Of a DNA stretch of 64,000 nucleotides, positions 1 to 12,275 are shown in pieces. The notes under the pieces were generated by a model. It searched no databases. It worked only from the letters and a program-made list of their open reading frames with translations, and had not been told where the DNA came from. How positions within the stretch are numbered: position 1 is the first letter of the stretch; each line of letters opens with the position of its first letter. This stretch comes from Lithospermum erythrorhizon (taxonomy: Eukaryota; Streptophyta; Magnoliopsida; Boraginales; Boraginaceae). Made by a program: the position numbers and the translations under genes. Location of the stretch: positions 496,001-560,000 of the forward strand of contig JADFUC010000852.1 in the NCBI GenBank assembly GCA_019722365.1, in the 5' to 3' direction.

Positions 1-1870
1 CATGCACAACCTCAATTCTCAGCACCCGATCAGAAAAATTACTATCATTAAATGCAAACCCAAAATCCGAATCAGTTTCCGGATTCGGACAAGTACTAGC
101 TGCATAATCCGATTCCATTATAAAATTATTAATGTTTTTCAAGTTTTGTATAAAAAGTTGGATTCGAAGCTTAATTCGATTATGTGTAACATAAGTTTGA
201 ATAAATTGGATTGATTCTTCGGATTTTGATATATGTTTGAGATGAAAATAATTTTATATAAAAAGATTCGATTGGAGGTCCATATAAATATATGTTTGAG
301 ATGAAAACGATTAATATTGGTGAATTATTATATAAAAAGATTGGATTCGAAGTTGGAATTGATATATATAAACATAATTTTTGAATAATTGAAATGAGTT
401 ATTGGTAATTTGATATTATGTTTGAGATGAAAATGGAAGATAAATGAGATATTGATAGAGAAATTCCGGGGGGATATAGTTTGGCAGTTTCCCTAAATGT
501 CAAATATTTCCCCCGCGGATTAATTCTGTCATTCAATAATACCCCATGCGCCCATAAATATTACCAATTTTTGTAGTGTCGTCTCAGCTTTTTTATTTAT
601 CCATCTTAATTGTGAGTCTAATTATTCAATATTTAAATTTGAAATGTATTAAAACCACCTAGTATGAGACTCCTGAGCTGTTATACACACGTCCAAATAA
701 ATAGGCGCAGCATGAATGACTATTATTTCTCCCCTATTTGTAAAGTCAGAAGTGTAGTTTATTGGCCAAGAAACTGTTATTTTACTAAAAAGCTTACTAT
801 TCCTACAGAGCAGGATACCTGTTCTTTAAAAAAATTATTAATATAATTAGTTTTTATATATTTGAGATTAACTTTGGCTTTACTGCTCGAATCGGCCTTT
901 AAGGCGAGTATGAATCAGCTATTCTATTTTGAGGTGGTTCCGGTTTCTTATTCTAGATCGAGTCAAAATCAAACATAGTTTCGATGATGTGGTTTAAATC
1001 GAGATAACTGTAATCAAGCATAGATCGATCGGCCGACAAGAGTCTCTATTACATGTCCAAACATAATATGTTTGTTATAGTTTAATTAGTTTTTGATACT
1101 TGTATATAACGTGAATAACAAAATGTACAACACTCCATATAGTTTAAAATACACTTTGTGGAATCACGTATCTCGAGAGCCAAGCAATGATTGCTTCACA
1201 CTTTTAAATATATTTCAAGTAGAATGCATCAGTTTTAAACCTAATACTCATCCCTCTTTTCATTTAATGATCTACTTTTAAATAGAAACAATACATAGTT
1301 TATGATCTTAAACAAGTAAAAGAGTAACGGATGAGTCAAACAAACTGCGCAACATCCTAAACTGCTAATTTTACGATCTCCCACAATAAACTAACCAATC
1401 CAATTATGTCATGTCTTATAATAGTATGTAAATCCATGCATAAAAGAGCGCTGAGGGATCATCCATCTTAAAGAATCAACTAATCACGATACATCAATAG
1501 TTGATAACTTATAAAGTTGTTGATGCATCGATAATCCAATCAACAAAATTTAACACGATCCGCTTATTCGATACCTGCAACTGAAGTAATACCAGATTTA
1601 TAGGAATGAGCAATGAAACATTTTCCAAGTAAACCAAGTCAAGACAATATGATTGAAAGTTTCATTAATCATAATAATATCATGACTCATAATTGGCCGA
1701 ACTCTTGAAATAAGCACTAAATCAATCAAGACTTTGCATTAATAATTATGTATTTTAGAGTTCAAACTTGTAAGCATTTGGGAAATAGAGGTACCAAGCA
1801 TGTTTCCAATTGGTTTAGCTCACTCAGTTTGAGGTACCCTTTATTCATTTTGGTCTAAATTTCAATTTTT
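1..1870. other. AT-rich intergenic DNA upstream of P5CDH
   Basis: No convincing gene. The small ORFs here (2-214, 664-846, 1093-1281) have no recognisable domain and no coding-like neighbours. The only structure seen is a loose repeat of a motif reading tttgagatgaaaa at about 233-250, 292-308 and 418-433, with similar ataaaaagattg tracts between the copies, suggesting an old short tandem duplication. A short imperfect hairpin lies near 1489-1530. Confidence 0.6.
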
Positions 1871-1939
1871 TAGTATGCCAACATTTTTCCCTGCTTCAAT
1901 TTTAGCTGTTTGGAGGGGGATGGGGTGAGATTGTTGTTG

Positions 1940-2180
1940 GTTAAACGTACTACTCCCTCCCTTCTCTTTACTTGTATTTTTAGTCAAAATAATTATACTT
2001 TTAGCATAGAAATTATATTTTTACATTTTAAATTTTATTTTTGATTAATTTTGTTATTAAATTATCAACCAACCAATTATAAATTTCAATTAGTGACATT
2101 TTACATTTCAATGTACTTTTTGATTTTTTTAATCCATGTACAAATGATGAAATACAACTAAAGGCAGGGTAATATTTAAA
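1940..2180. repeat. possible half of a Stowaway-like MITE
   Basis: A ctccctccct-type terminus at about 1952, the signature start of many plant Stowaway MITEs, opens a very AT-rich stretch. The matching inverted terminus was not found, so this is at best a truncated copy. It lies just upstream of the first resolved P5CDH exon, in the promoter or first intron. Confidence 0.25.
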
Positions 2181-2587
2181 TATAGGCAATGAATTGTTGA
2201 CATTAATGAAATTATTGATGGTTGATTGTATTAAAATGGTGTGACATAATTGGTTTTTGTGTTACATTATCTATGTGACTATATGATTGCCTAAAATGAG
2301 TTTTTGCAGTATAGTATTCTAGTAGTAGTAAAGATTGAAACTTTACATGTAGGTTATGAAGTTTTTGTTGAGGATTGATCCTTGTAATTAGTCACAGTTG
2401 ATCTGATGGATCATCGTTCAATCGAATATGTTGTTGATGGAAATGTTACTCGTTACATTTGATGAGGAAGCTCATATAGCAAAGAGGGGGAAAAGATTGT
2501 CTTTTGTTAAAAAAAGATCTACAGTGCTTATTGTTTCATTTCCAAAGTACATTGCATTTTTTGTTTTTGCTAATTTTCTAATGGAAG

Positions 2588-5500
2588 TTCATTCCTACCA
2601 TTGACCTGCAGATCTATTAGCTCGCTTCCTTTCGCCACCATAGAAGTCGAGAAGATCTCAGGTTCCCAGCCTGCTGAAGTACACAACTTGGGTGAGTTGC
2701 ACACCCTGGCCTCTGTTTGATACTTATTACAAGTAATAGTGATTGTGTACACATCTCTAGGAGATACTATCAATCATCGATATTCTTAATAGGTTGCATT
2801 GTTTAAGGTCAATTATTCGATGATGGAAGTCACAAAAGTCAATAAATTAGGTTCCACTGAGCAAGCATGTGGTAGTCAAGTAATTAGAACGGAAGTAGTT
2901 GTGGTATCAACTTACGTGAGATGAAGTAAAATCTGAAATCTACAACAGTAATAGGTGCTATTATTTTATTTTATTTTTTCGTATACGTGACTAGTTTAGT
3001 ACTCGAGAATTAAAACATGAAAGTTAGTTTGACGTAGAGGCAATATAGAAGCCACCAGCTGAGTTTTGCCATTTTGTTTGTACAGGAGTTACACAATGTA
3101 TGAGATTCTGTTGAACATAATATTCAGAATTGTTATTTTACTGGTTTATTGCTTGTTATAGTGCAGGGAAAATGGATAAAGTCATCTAATTGGAATACAA
3201 TTGTCGATCCATTGAATGGGGAGCCCTTCATTAAGGTTGCTGAAGTAGAGAAAAGTGGCATAAAGGTACACGGGAGTTTTCTCCTTTCCATGGTTAGTTT
3301 CATTAAGTATCTCAACACATTTGATTTGTGTATTATCAATTGCATGTATTAGATTCTTGTGGCCAGGAAACGAATAAACGGCTTACAATAAAATTTCTTA
3401 GATTGTTGAAACTATATGTGGACTCACATTTCTTTCTTCTTAAATATATATGCAGCCATTTGTGGAGAGCTTATCCCAATGCCCTAAACATGGATTACAT
3501 AACCCCTTTAAATCTCCAGAGAGGTCCACCTATTTTCTTTTACTGTTATCTTAACATTGGAAGACACATAAAGTATCATGAGATTCAGATATGAAATTAA
3601 GCCTACCCTGTATTGATAGACATTTATTTAAATGTCTCCCACATATATAATATTTTTCAGGTATCTTATGCTTGGAGACGTATCTGCAAAGGCAGCACAC
3701 ATGCTTGCCCAGCCTGAGGTAAGACGTCTAGAACAAAGAAGTTGTTTTATGTCATAATTACAACTATAAACTTTCAAAAATATTAACTTCATTGATGGAT
3801 AATTCTGTAATGATCTTGTTCTGTTTATGTCCATCAGGTTTACAACTTCTTTGCCAGGTTAATTCAGAGGGTGGCTCCAAAAAGCTATCCACAGGCTGTT
3901 GGTGAAGTGAGTGTGACACAGAAGTTTTTGGAGAATTTTTGTGGCGATCAGGTATGGAGAGGTTTTGCAAATCCTAGTTTTCAACTTCACCTATCAAAAT
4001 TAGGAAATATATAGGTCAAATTATTCGACTGCAGATTTGTATCTTAATGGCCTCTGGCATTTTAGAAATCAATATATGAGATGGAGGTCCCTTAATGTCT
4101 ACTCTGCTCCCACTTATATCATGATTTAAGTGTGTTGTTACACTTCCTATCTGAAAGTCTGTTTTCTGTTTTTGGTTGTCTCAAGTTATGCCCAATTTCC
4201 ATAAAAGGAATCTTTGACCTCTAAACAATAAATATCATAGGATTTTATGTCTCTGGTATCAGATAGGTAATACTTTATATCAATGTAAATCAGTCATGCG
4301 TCACCGAAATACAGCTTCATTTCGATTGGATAGAATTTCCCCCTTTTTGCTTTAGCATTTGCAAGTAGTATCATTGATAAATAGCGAAGGATTTGTGTCA
4401 GTGTTATGATTTCATGTTTTCTTTGTGCAACTGCAGGTCCGCTTCCTGGCTAGGTCATTTGCAGTACCTGGAAATCATCTTGGGCAGCAAAGCCACGGTT
4501 TTCGCTGGCCATATGGACCTGTAAGGGATCCATATAAAATTGTAGTTGCAAAATGAACAAACAATGTAACTCATGGAAAATCACGATATTGTAATTTGTC
4601 TTGATGATTTTTAAATATCTATACAACAATGTAAGAGTTTTTCCTTGTGTGCAATGTGAGTAAAAACAATATTATTTCCTTCGAATGATTTCATATGAAC
4701 TTACACTTATGGAAGTTCTAAACGGTTCATTTCTTTTTTGACATGTATTATATGACTGTTCTCTTAATAGGTGGCAATAGTCACCCCCTTCAATTTCCCC
4801 CTGGAGATTCCTGTACTACAGTTGATGGGGGCTCTTTACATGGGCAACAAGCCTGTTCTTAAAGTTGATAGCAAGGTGAGATTTCAGAAAAAACAAGTGA
4901 ATAACAAGAATAAATATGCGATTGTATTGAGAGGGAAATTCCTTGAAATATTTGGCCCTTATAAGTAATTATGCTTTATACCTTTCCCTGAGTAATTCAT
5001 GATGTAATTCATCAGGTGTGCATTGTTATGGAACAAATGATGCGATTGCTCCATGATTGTGGGTTACCTATGGAAGATGTTGATTTCATAAATTCTGATG
5101 GGAAGACAATGAACAAACTTCTTGAGAAGGTTAGTGTACCTGAAAGTAACTCTATTACAGCCTTTCTCAAACTTCAAAGCACAAAATGAAGAGGAAACTT
5201 AGAAAATTGGTAAATCTATTTTTTACTTCAGTTCCTGCCTGACCATGTTGCCTATTGTCAGGCAAATCCACGCATGACACTCTTTACTGGTAGCTCAAGA
5301 GTGGCTGAAAAGTTAGCTCTTGATCTTAAGGGCCGAATCAAGTTAGAAGATGCAGGATTTGACTGGAAGATCCTTGGGCCTGATGTACAAGAGGTCATAA
5401 AGATTTATTTATTTACGTCAATCAATTTGCGAAGGAGTTGATGTGTAGGTTTGAGTCATTGATTGCTTTGATTTTGAATACTACAGATGGACTATGTCGC

Positions 5501-7011
5501 ATGGGTTTGTGACCAAGATGCATATGCTTGTAGCGGTCAGAAGTGCTCTGCCCAATCAATGTTATTTATACATGAGGTTAGTCGCATAGGTTATGCTGTC
5601 ATCTCTGACAAAAAGTTTGCTTTATTCCCTTTTGATGGTCAATATATGATCACTTTAAGATGTTTAGAGGTAGTTTTGGTTACTTTTATTTATGCATGGT
5701 GCAGAACTGGAATAAGAACTCACTTACAAGTAAATTGAAAGATCTGGCTGCAAGGCGGAAGTTAGATGATTTAACTATTGGCCCAGTTCTTACTGTAAGT
5801 ATCCTATCTTTCTTTCCAGCCTTTGAAGATTCTCCCTCAAACAGGTATTATTTTAAGAAGACGTAACTCAAGTTTAAAGTTTAATTTTTTAAAATTTAAT
5901 TATTTTTGAATCTGCAAGTGCTCAATAGCTAATGGATACACTGCGGGTTATAGAATTTATGCATAGTCGCATTTGTGTTTCATCATCTGTATACACCATT
6001 TCTCATGTTTCTATGAAAATTTCTACTTACTATTGGAAGGAAATAATCATTTTACGCTGTTCTTGCAGTTCACTACTGAAGCTATGCTGGACCATATGTC
6101 TAAACTACTGAAAATACCAGGATCAGAGTTGCTGTTTGGTGGCAAAGAATTGAAAAACCATTTCATTCCCAAAATCTATGGTGCCATAGAACCCACTGCT
6201 GTTTTTGTTCCTCTTGAAGAAATGCTGAAGGACCAAAATTACGAGCTTGTTACCAGAGAGATATTTGGCCCTTTCCAGGTAATGAATCAACTAATTTCCA
6301 GAATGACAATCTAGTTACATAGACCATTCGTTTTTTGTGGTTATCGTGATATTAAACATAGAAACATCATGACGAAGTGGCCATAATATGTTGAAGGCAA
6401 AACAGGATATTTGGTTCATGTTATTGTCTTTTATCCTCAGGTTATTACTGAATACAAAACTGATCAGCTTCCGATGGTATTGGATGCCCTTGAACGTATG
6501 CATGCTCATTTAACAGCTGCCGTGGTTTCAAAAGATCCACTATTCCTACAGGTATCATGTACAGCCTATTAACGGTTCAAGTCCTGCGAACAGTTCCTTT
6601 GCACTTGCACATGGTGTCTATTCTATAATCTTTGTAGTATTTAAATGGTATTCCCTTCCTGTAGCACTGCCTTACAAGTGTTTTCTTCCATGTAGTACTA
6701 AAACTCACATATTACAGGAAGTGGTTGGAAATACCGTGAACGGAACAACTTACGTAGGACTGAGAGCGAGAACAACTGGAGCTCCACAAAACCACTGGTA
6801 TGCAGATCGTTTATTATAGTACCTTTATTTTGTTCTTATTACATTGCACTAAACCTACATCGTGTGATGAAGGTTTGGACCGGCTGGGGATCCACTCGGA
6901 GCAGGTATAGGAACTCCGGAGGCAATAAAACTTGTTTGGTCATGCCATAGAGAAATTATTTACGACATTGGTCCAATGCCACAAAACTGGGGACTTCCAT
7001 CGCCTACCTAG
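2588..7011 (+). CDS. P5CDH: delta-1-pyrroline-5-carboxylate dehydrogenase, mitochondrial (ALDH12A1); 5' exon unresolved
   Basis: Oxidises pyrroline-5-carboxylate/glutamate semialdehyde to glutamate with NAD+, the second step of proline breakdown in mitochondria. Exons read: ~2588-2691, 3162-3265, 3456-3523, 3661-3718, 3838-3951, 4437-4520, 4771-4875, 5016-5129, 5262-5393, 5487-5576, 5705-5794, 6069-6278, 6441-6551, 6718-6797, 6873-7011, with GT/AG at every resolved junction. The reading frame stays open for 533 residues. Family landmarks are VQGKW near the N-terminus, PFNFPLEIP (substrate/NAD pocket), FTGSSRVAEK, the nucleophile Cys in SGQKCSAQS, and EIFGPFQV. Known plant members are about 550 residues, so about 20 N-terminal residues, most of the transit peptide, are missing. 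An in-frame stop at 2571 without an intervening ATG shows that the start codon is in an upstream exon. Acceptors are possible at 2587 or 2611. A phase-compatible but unproven first exon is 1875-1934. The stop is TAG at 7009. Confidence 0.93.
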
Positions 7012-7745
7012 CTAGACGCTATCCCCTGCCCCTGACAAGAATGATCCAGATTTGAGCAACAACGTACTATTCACTATTGTGTATATGGCGCGAACTCAAA
7101 CTGCATCAGCTAATGCATAACACTTAGTGAGTAATAAGGTTGATGCCGATTTTCAACTGAAATTTTGTTGCTAACTGGGTGCAATTCAAGTGTTCATGTT
7201 TCTTGCCTGTTTTCTACAATGCAAAATCATGGAGAGCATATTTTGGGATCTAGCAGAGAATAGATATAGGAATTTGTAGTGCCTATGTATTATCCTAAAA
7301 AAAACATGTCCTTATCATCTACAAATTCTAGTTGGACTTGGATCCTCAAGTTTTAACCTATGTAATCATCCTTAGATTTTCTCTCATGTTATGCATAATA
7401 ATAATAATAATAATTTCTTCAATCGTTTTTGTTTTTCGAGGCATAACTTTGATGATCAAGCATTATTTTTCTTCCTTAATCCAACAAGTATAAAATTGAT
7501 ACCATTGAATTCTTTTTGAAAATATTTTTATATTATTGCTCTTTTTCATAATAAAATTAGTTATTCTTGATCTAATTTGGCATCAATCAATTAAAATGAA
7601 TATGAGACATTAAGTACAAGATACTTTGGCACATTGCATAAATTGTCTTTATTATTAGGTAGTTTAAGAATATTGATTATTGACAACTCCGCGATTACTG
7701 AAGATAACTAGATAAGGTGTACAAAGTGAAGGATACTTCATTGCC
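7012..7745. other. P5CDH 3' flank and C45-gene promoter region
   Basis: A spacer of about 730 bp between two genes in the same orientation. It holds the P5CDH 3' UTR and the promoter of the next gene, with a short ataata microsatellite at about 7395-7414. No other gene is seen. Confidence 0.5.
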
Positions 7746-9722
7746 ATGGAAGGGAAAAAGCTGGAGTTGTTTGAAGTAGGCCCTTGTGAAAATTCTTACC
7801 ATATTGGATTCTTGATTGGTCAAAGATTTTCTAATCAGATAAGTAGCAGAATGTCCACAGACAATATTCTAAAAGACCAACTTATCCCTTTTGTTCAAAC
7901 TCAAGAAGGTCAAACACTTCTTCAAGCTCTTAAAGAAACCAATCAGAAAAAGTATCCTGATTATTGGAATGAACTCTTGGGCACTGCTGAAGGAAGTGGT
8001 GTTCCTTTTCTTGAGGTAGTATTTCAAATTCATCAATAAGTTGGGTATTTATTTTCCTCATCATCATGTTGTGATAGTGAAATAGTAGATAGTGTTTGCA
8101 CTTCACTCTCGGGTCAATTCTGAAACAGTCTCCCTGTTTTCATAAGGCTAAGGTTTTGTACTATCCTAACAACCTACCCTGTTTAGGCAGTAGCCTCTCC
8201 ATTGGAGTATGTTGATGTTGATGTAGTGATGCTGAAATTAGAGGGGCTATTTTTTCTTGTTTCAGATTTTGCTAGTTAACTTCAGGAAGGAAATTATTCC
8301 CTTTATTCCAAAGATAGGAACAAATTTTAAGGAGGAAATAAATGATGATTGTTCGGATATTCTTGTTGTTAATGATACAATGGCTGTTGCAGCTCACAAT
8401 GAGGATGGAAATGTTGCTCTAATTGGTCACAGGTGAGCTTGTTTGTTTCTCTTCTTGGATTACCTGTTTTTGGAAGTTCCTATTGCACTAGTTTTTCATG
8501 AAGACTTGAATTGATGAATACATTAGTAAGATGGATGAAATGGTTTCTGAAACTGCAGTTATTTGATTAGAGGACATCTATCTAATGGGGTGTCCTACAC
8601 AGCATATACATATGCAGGAGAGCTTCCGAGTTGCGCTTTTGGTTTCAATAGTCATGGTTTGGTAAGGCTTCATTAGGTGCTTAAAGTAAGTACTTAAGCA
8701 CCGTGTTAAAATTTGATTTTTGGATATCTATATTAATTTCGTACTCATAATGCACTAAACTCGGGTATAGAATCAATATTAGTAGTGCTTAAGTACCATC
8801 CCTAAGCACCTAGATTGGACTTGTTTGGTGAGCTAAAAAATCAAAACACTGATTGATTAGAATAATCAAGTTCGTTGAATGAAAAAACTCTACCTACAAT
8901 GTACTTGGGCCTTGTACTCATCTTGAAACAACATTGTCAGGCATTTACATTGAACTCTGTACCACCATCTGTAGATGAGATCGAGCCTGGTGGTGTAGGT
9001 CGGAACTTTATCTCTAGAGACTTACTTGAGGCAGAAAGCATAAATGATGCTATGTCCGTAAGTTTGTTAATCTGTTTTCCACTCCATTGAGATATTGAAT
9101 CCTGGAAATGAGTATGTTTTGGTTCAATGCAGAGGATTCAATCATCAGCTGTTTCAGTAGGACACAGTTATAATCTAATCGACATCAGAACTCGAAGGAT
9201 TCTAAATGTGGAAACTGCATCAAGAAACAGAAGCTCGGTTCTTGAGATAGGGGATGTGCCATTGTTCCACGCGAACATGTATCTTCATCTTCAAGTTCAA
9301 CAGGCAGGTAACATAGGCGACCCTTCTTCAGACCCGTGTATAACGTCCTTCACAATTTCTAATTATTCTTAAGAATTTTGGTATGTAGGCAAATGATGAG
9401 AATTCACTGAGGAGGCAAAAGAAAGCTTCCTCACTGCCAAAGAAATCTAAAGGAGATTTTCTTGCACTACTTGGAGATATGAATGATAGAGAATACCCCA
9501 TATATATGACAGGTACTACATGATTAAGGTTTTACCAACATTTTCCAAATTATGAACTTTGTTTTAATTTATTATTTGAAAATTGTGTTGGTTGATTCTC
9601 CATCAGGTCCAGTACTTTACACTTTGTGTACTGCTGTGTTGGATATGGATGAACAAACATTGTCAATAACAGAAGGGAACCCGAAGGAGCACGAAGCCTC
9701 TTATGTATTGTCGATGGTTTAG
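7746..9722 (+). CDS. peptidase C45 / acyl-CoA:6-aminopenicillanate acyltransferase-like protein
   Basis: Seven exons: 7746-8015, 8266-8432, 8559-8661, 8941-9057, 9133-9303, 9389-9512, 9607-9722. Together they give 355 residues plus a stop, with the frame kept throughout. The fold is that of the Ntn-hydrolase C45 (AAT) family: an N-terminal EVGPCENSYHIGFLIGQRF-type segment, then DDCSDIL with Cys119 in the position of the self-cleaving nucleophile, followed by VAAHNEDGN (residues 132-138), an equivalent of the family's HNED motif. The C-terminus has YPIYMTGP and ITEGNP blocks seen in plant homologs. In fungi the family matures by cleavage before the Cys. The plant substrate is not established, so no function beyond amidohydrolase/acyltransferase is claimed. 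Exon 5 seems to use a GC donor (CAG|GCAGGT), because the GT four bases downstream breaks the frame. Intron 3 holds a small MITE. It lies head-to-tail behind P5CDH. Confidence 0.85.
8676..8810. repeat. 135 bp MITE in intron 3 of the C45-like gene
   Basis: The left end reads ggtgcttaaagtaagtactt and the right end is its near-perfect inverse (ending cctaagcacc). It is flanked by TA on both sides (8674-8675 and 8811-8812), consistent with a TA target duplication. The ~28 bp terminal inverted repeats enclose AT-rich sequence with no ORF. Confidence 0.6.
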
Positions 9723-10191
9723 ACCGCTCACTGTGTATGGTCGTCATCCAAGCAAGTTCATATCATAATCAATCAATGTAGACAAACTTCAGGATGCAAA
9801 GTATTACTACCTCCATCTCGATATAATTGGTTGGTTTTCAAACTTCAGGATGCAAATTATGTGTCATTTAAGGTATTTTTCTCTCGCTAGTCGCTTATTA
9901 CAGCTTCCATCATTTTCCAATTCCAAATCTATGTATGAATGTATTATGTATCGTTTAAGGTAATGAGTCAGAATCTGCAAAGCATTATTATTTTGACTGT
10001 ATTTTTATTATGAAATTGAAGATAAAATAAAACCAGGAAATTACATGCACTTAGAGGCATACCCTAAGAAAAAATGGAAAACGTAGAACTTAAATAAACA
10101 AGCAAATTTCATGTAATCTATAGAGAAGAACCAAATCAAGAGCCACCAGAGTAACATTCAAGAATTTATTTTCCCAAGCCTCAAATTAAAA
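9723..10191. other. intergenic spacer with an 18 bp direct repeat
   Basis: Lies between the convergent C45-like and LEA-2 genes. The same 18 bp (caaacttcaggatgcaaa) occurs at 9783-9800 and 9839-9856, separated by a ctacctccatctcg-type MITE terminus. Otherwise it holds only the two 3' UTRs. Confidence 0.5.
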
Positions 10192-10767
10192 TCAACAACT
10201 CAAATTTTGGATGGAGTCCCTTGATAAATTCATCTCCCAAGAACAATTCATTTCACAAGATTTCTTCCTCTTCAAAGCCATCATCAAGTAAACCTTACCA
10301 CTCAACTTGGCATAGCCATGGAACTTCACCACCTTAGAATGATGATAGATATCCTTACTCAAGCCCGGGTCCTGAGGCGATAACCGATCATCATTAATCT
10401 CCACAACCAAATCAACATGCTTAGTCTTTCTAGCCCTCACACGTCCCTTAGGGATCACAACATCACCAATTACCATGCCACGGTACAATATCTCAAGCCT
10501 GCTGTCTTCATATTTGAAACTTCCAAAATTCGGATTTTTAATAGAGAGTTTAGTGAGTAGTATCATATCAAGGCTTGAAGATTTGACAGCCATGCTTGAA
10601 CTTGTTACATTATTATCAATGGAGATGTCACTCAATTCGATTTTCGGGGTCGATGAGCGCATAAATACTAGAGCAAAAACAAGAATTATTGCAATATGAA
10701 GAATTGCTAAGCATGCAAAACATGCTAGACATTTTGTCTTTTGATTTGTCTCATACTTCTTTGACAT
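10192..10767 (-). CDS. LEA-2 / NDR1-HIN1-like (NHL) membrane protein
   Basis: An intact single-exon gene of 191 residues. The basic N-terminus (MSKKYETNQKTK) is followed by a hydrophobic span at about residues 14-36, a single signal-anchor helix. The rest is the LEA_2 (LEA14/WHy-like) beta-sandwich, recognisable by KLSIKNPNFGSFKYEDS at about 93-107, YRGMVIGDVVIPKG, and the terminal SGKVYLMMALKRKKSCEM stretch. Members sit in the plasma membrane or ER and are linked to defence and abiotic-stress tolerance; the exact role of this one is unknown. Intronless structure and ~190-210 aa length are typical. The ATG at 10767 is chosen because it gives the usual short cytoplasmic tail and is preceded by a TATA box at a normal distance. 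Confidence 0.88.
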   Translation of the reverse strand: MSKKYETNQKTKCLACFACLAILHIAIILVFALVFMRSSTPKIELSDISIDNNVTSSSMAVKSSSLDMILLTKLSIKNPNFGSFKYEDSRLEILYRGMVIGDVVIPKGRVRARKTKHVDLVVEINDDRLSPQDPGLSKDIYHHSKVVKFHGYAKLSGKVYLMMALKRKKSCEMNCSWEMNLSRDSIQNLSC

Positions 10768-10938
10768 TATGACTATTGTTATTTTCTACCAAGTATATCC
10801 AAATGTTTGCTGAAGAATGAGAAATGAAGTTATCACACTATGAGCAGCCTCTTTCTTTATCTTTTTCTTGATGATATTTGTAATAAGTTGAATTTATTAA
10901 TTAGATAGAAAGCGAGCGTTTCTCATAAAGTAGTAGTG

Positions 10939-10948
10939 GTATTTATAC
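10939..10948 (-). promoter_or_regulatory. TATA box of the LEA-2 gene
   Basis: Minus-strand tataaatacc about 175 bp upstream of the ATG, implying a start of transcription near 10910. Its position and sequence fit a plant TATA box. Confidence 0.55.
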
Positions 10949-10989
10949 AATGAGATGAAGATCATTCAATAAATTGGTCGTAAGTTACC

Positions 10990-12270
10990 AACAAGTCGTA
11001 AAGTATTTAGAATATGAAGTCTGCTATTTTTCAATTTTTAAACTTTTTAATGTATGAATTCTCAAAATTTAGGATTGGGAGTTGGCTTATGCATGATATC
11101 TATTACAAATATTCTTGGCGTTACAAAATTAAAATTTCATTGCTTAATAACAGGTTACGGCATTTAATTCATTTTAATGAACCATTATAGATAATACATT
11201 TTAGGATTTTTAGGAGTATGACCATACTCTTGGCCCAGTTAAACCCAGCTTAATATGACCTCAATCATCTTAGTGAATTGAGCCAACTCAAATTTAAGAG
11301 GTTTAGCTTGAGTGAGCTTGACTAACTAGCCATCGCTCAATCTTCAATACTTCCTCTATTTCAAGTATTATACGGAGTAATACGAAGCATTTGGTTGGAT
11401 TATTTTAAAATTAAATTTATTATTTATATAATATTGGATGAAATGTATATCGATCGATTATATTTTAATGTATTGTACTATTAATTTTATAATTTTTATT
11501 GAAGTTAAAATTAATAAGTATGCATGTGCACGACTTAAAGATTGCAAAGTCTATTATTTTGATTATTAAAAACAAAAATATAATAAAACGAATTTTAAAA
11601 TGAAATTATTAATTATTTTATCATTTTTTGCTGAAATACTCTAGTCAAACCGGCAATACAACTTTCTATTTTGGCCAGGTAGAATAAACTATACTTCCAT
11701 AATTAATCGTGACTACCAGCAGCAAGCAAGAAGCATAATTCACGTGCGGAGTAGTAAATTTTGTTATCAACTTGCAATAAAATCGCCACTTTCTTTTTTT
11801 ACTAGAGATCATAAAATAGTGTTACCAATTATAATAATGTTGTTAAAATAATTCCAGACCAATTATCTTACAGAGTAGGTATTCTCTTTCTGTTTATGAC
11901 AACTAATATTTCAAATAAAATACAAAAAAAAAAACATCATTATCTTGCCACCTTAATATATATGACCAATACCCCAATAATATCAATTACAGTAATATCT
12001 AGCTAGAGTATTATTATAGCATTCTAGGACATCCATATATTTCCTCTTTGAAGTGACTCTCTCCTTCCACATATACAACTTTATAATTACCCATGCATGA
12101 GGAATTGTATGGTAGCCTATCTTATACGTTTTGTTAAACAAATTACATATATAGTAAATTCCCTCATACACCTACTATTGTTCATTTATTTGGACTTATC
12201 AAGTGATCCAACTTATAAATCGTTTGACTAATGCGTTCATATTGAGAACATTTTTCTTGGGGCTAATTAT
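10990..12270. other. AT-rich intergenic DNA
   Basis: No gene seen. A short acttcctctattt / acggagtaatac pair near 11350-11385 resembles degraded MITE ends. The minus ORF 11983-12171 has no recognisable content. Confidence 0.5.
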
Positions 12271-12275
12271 TATTA

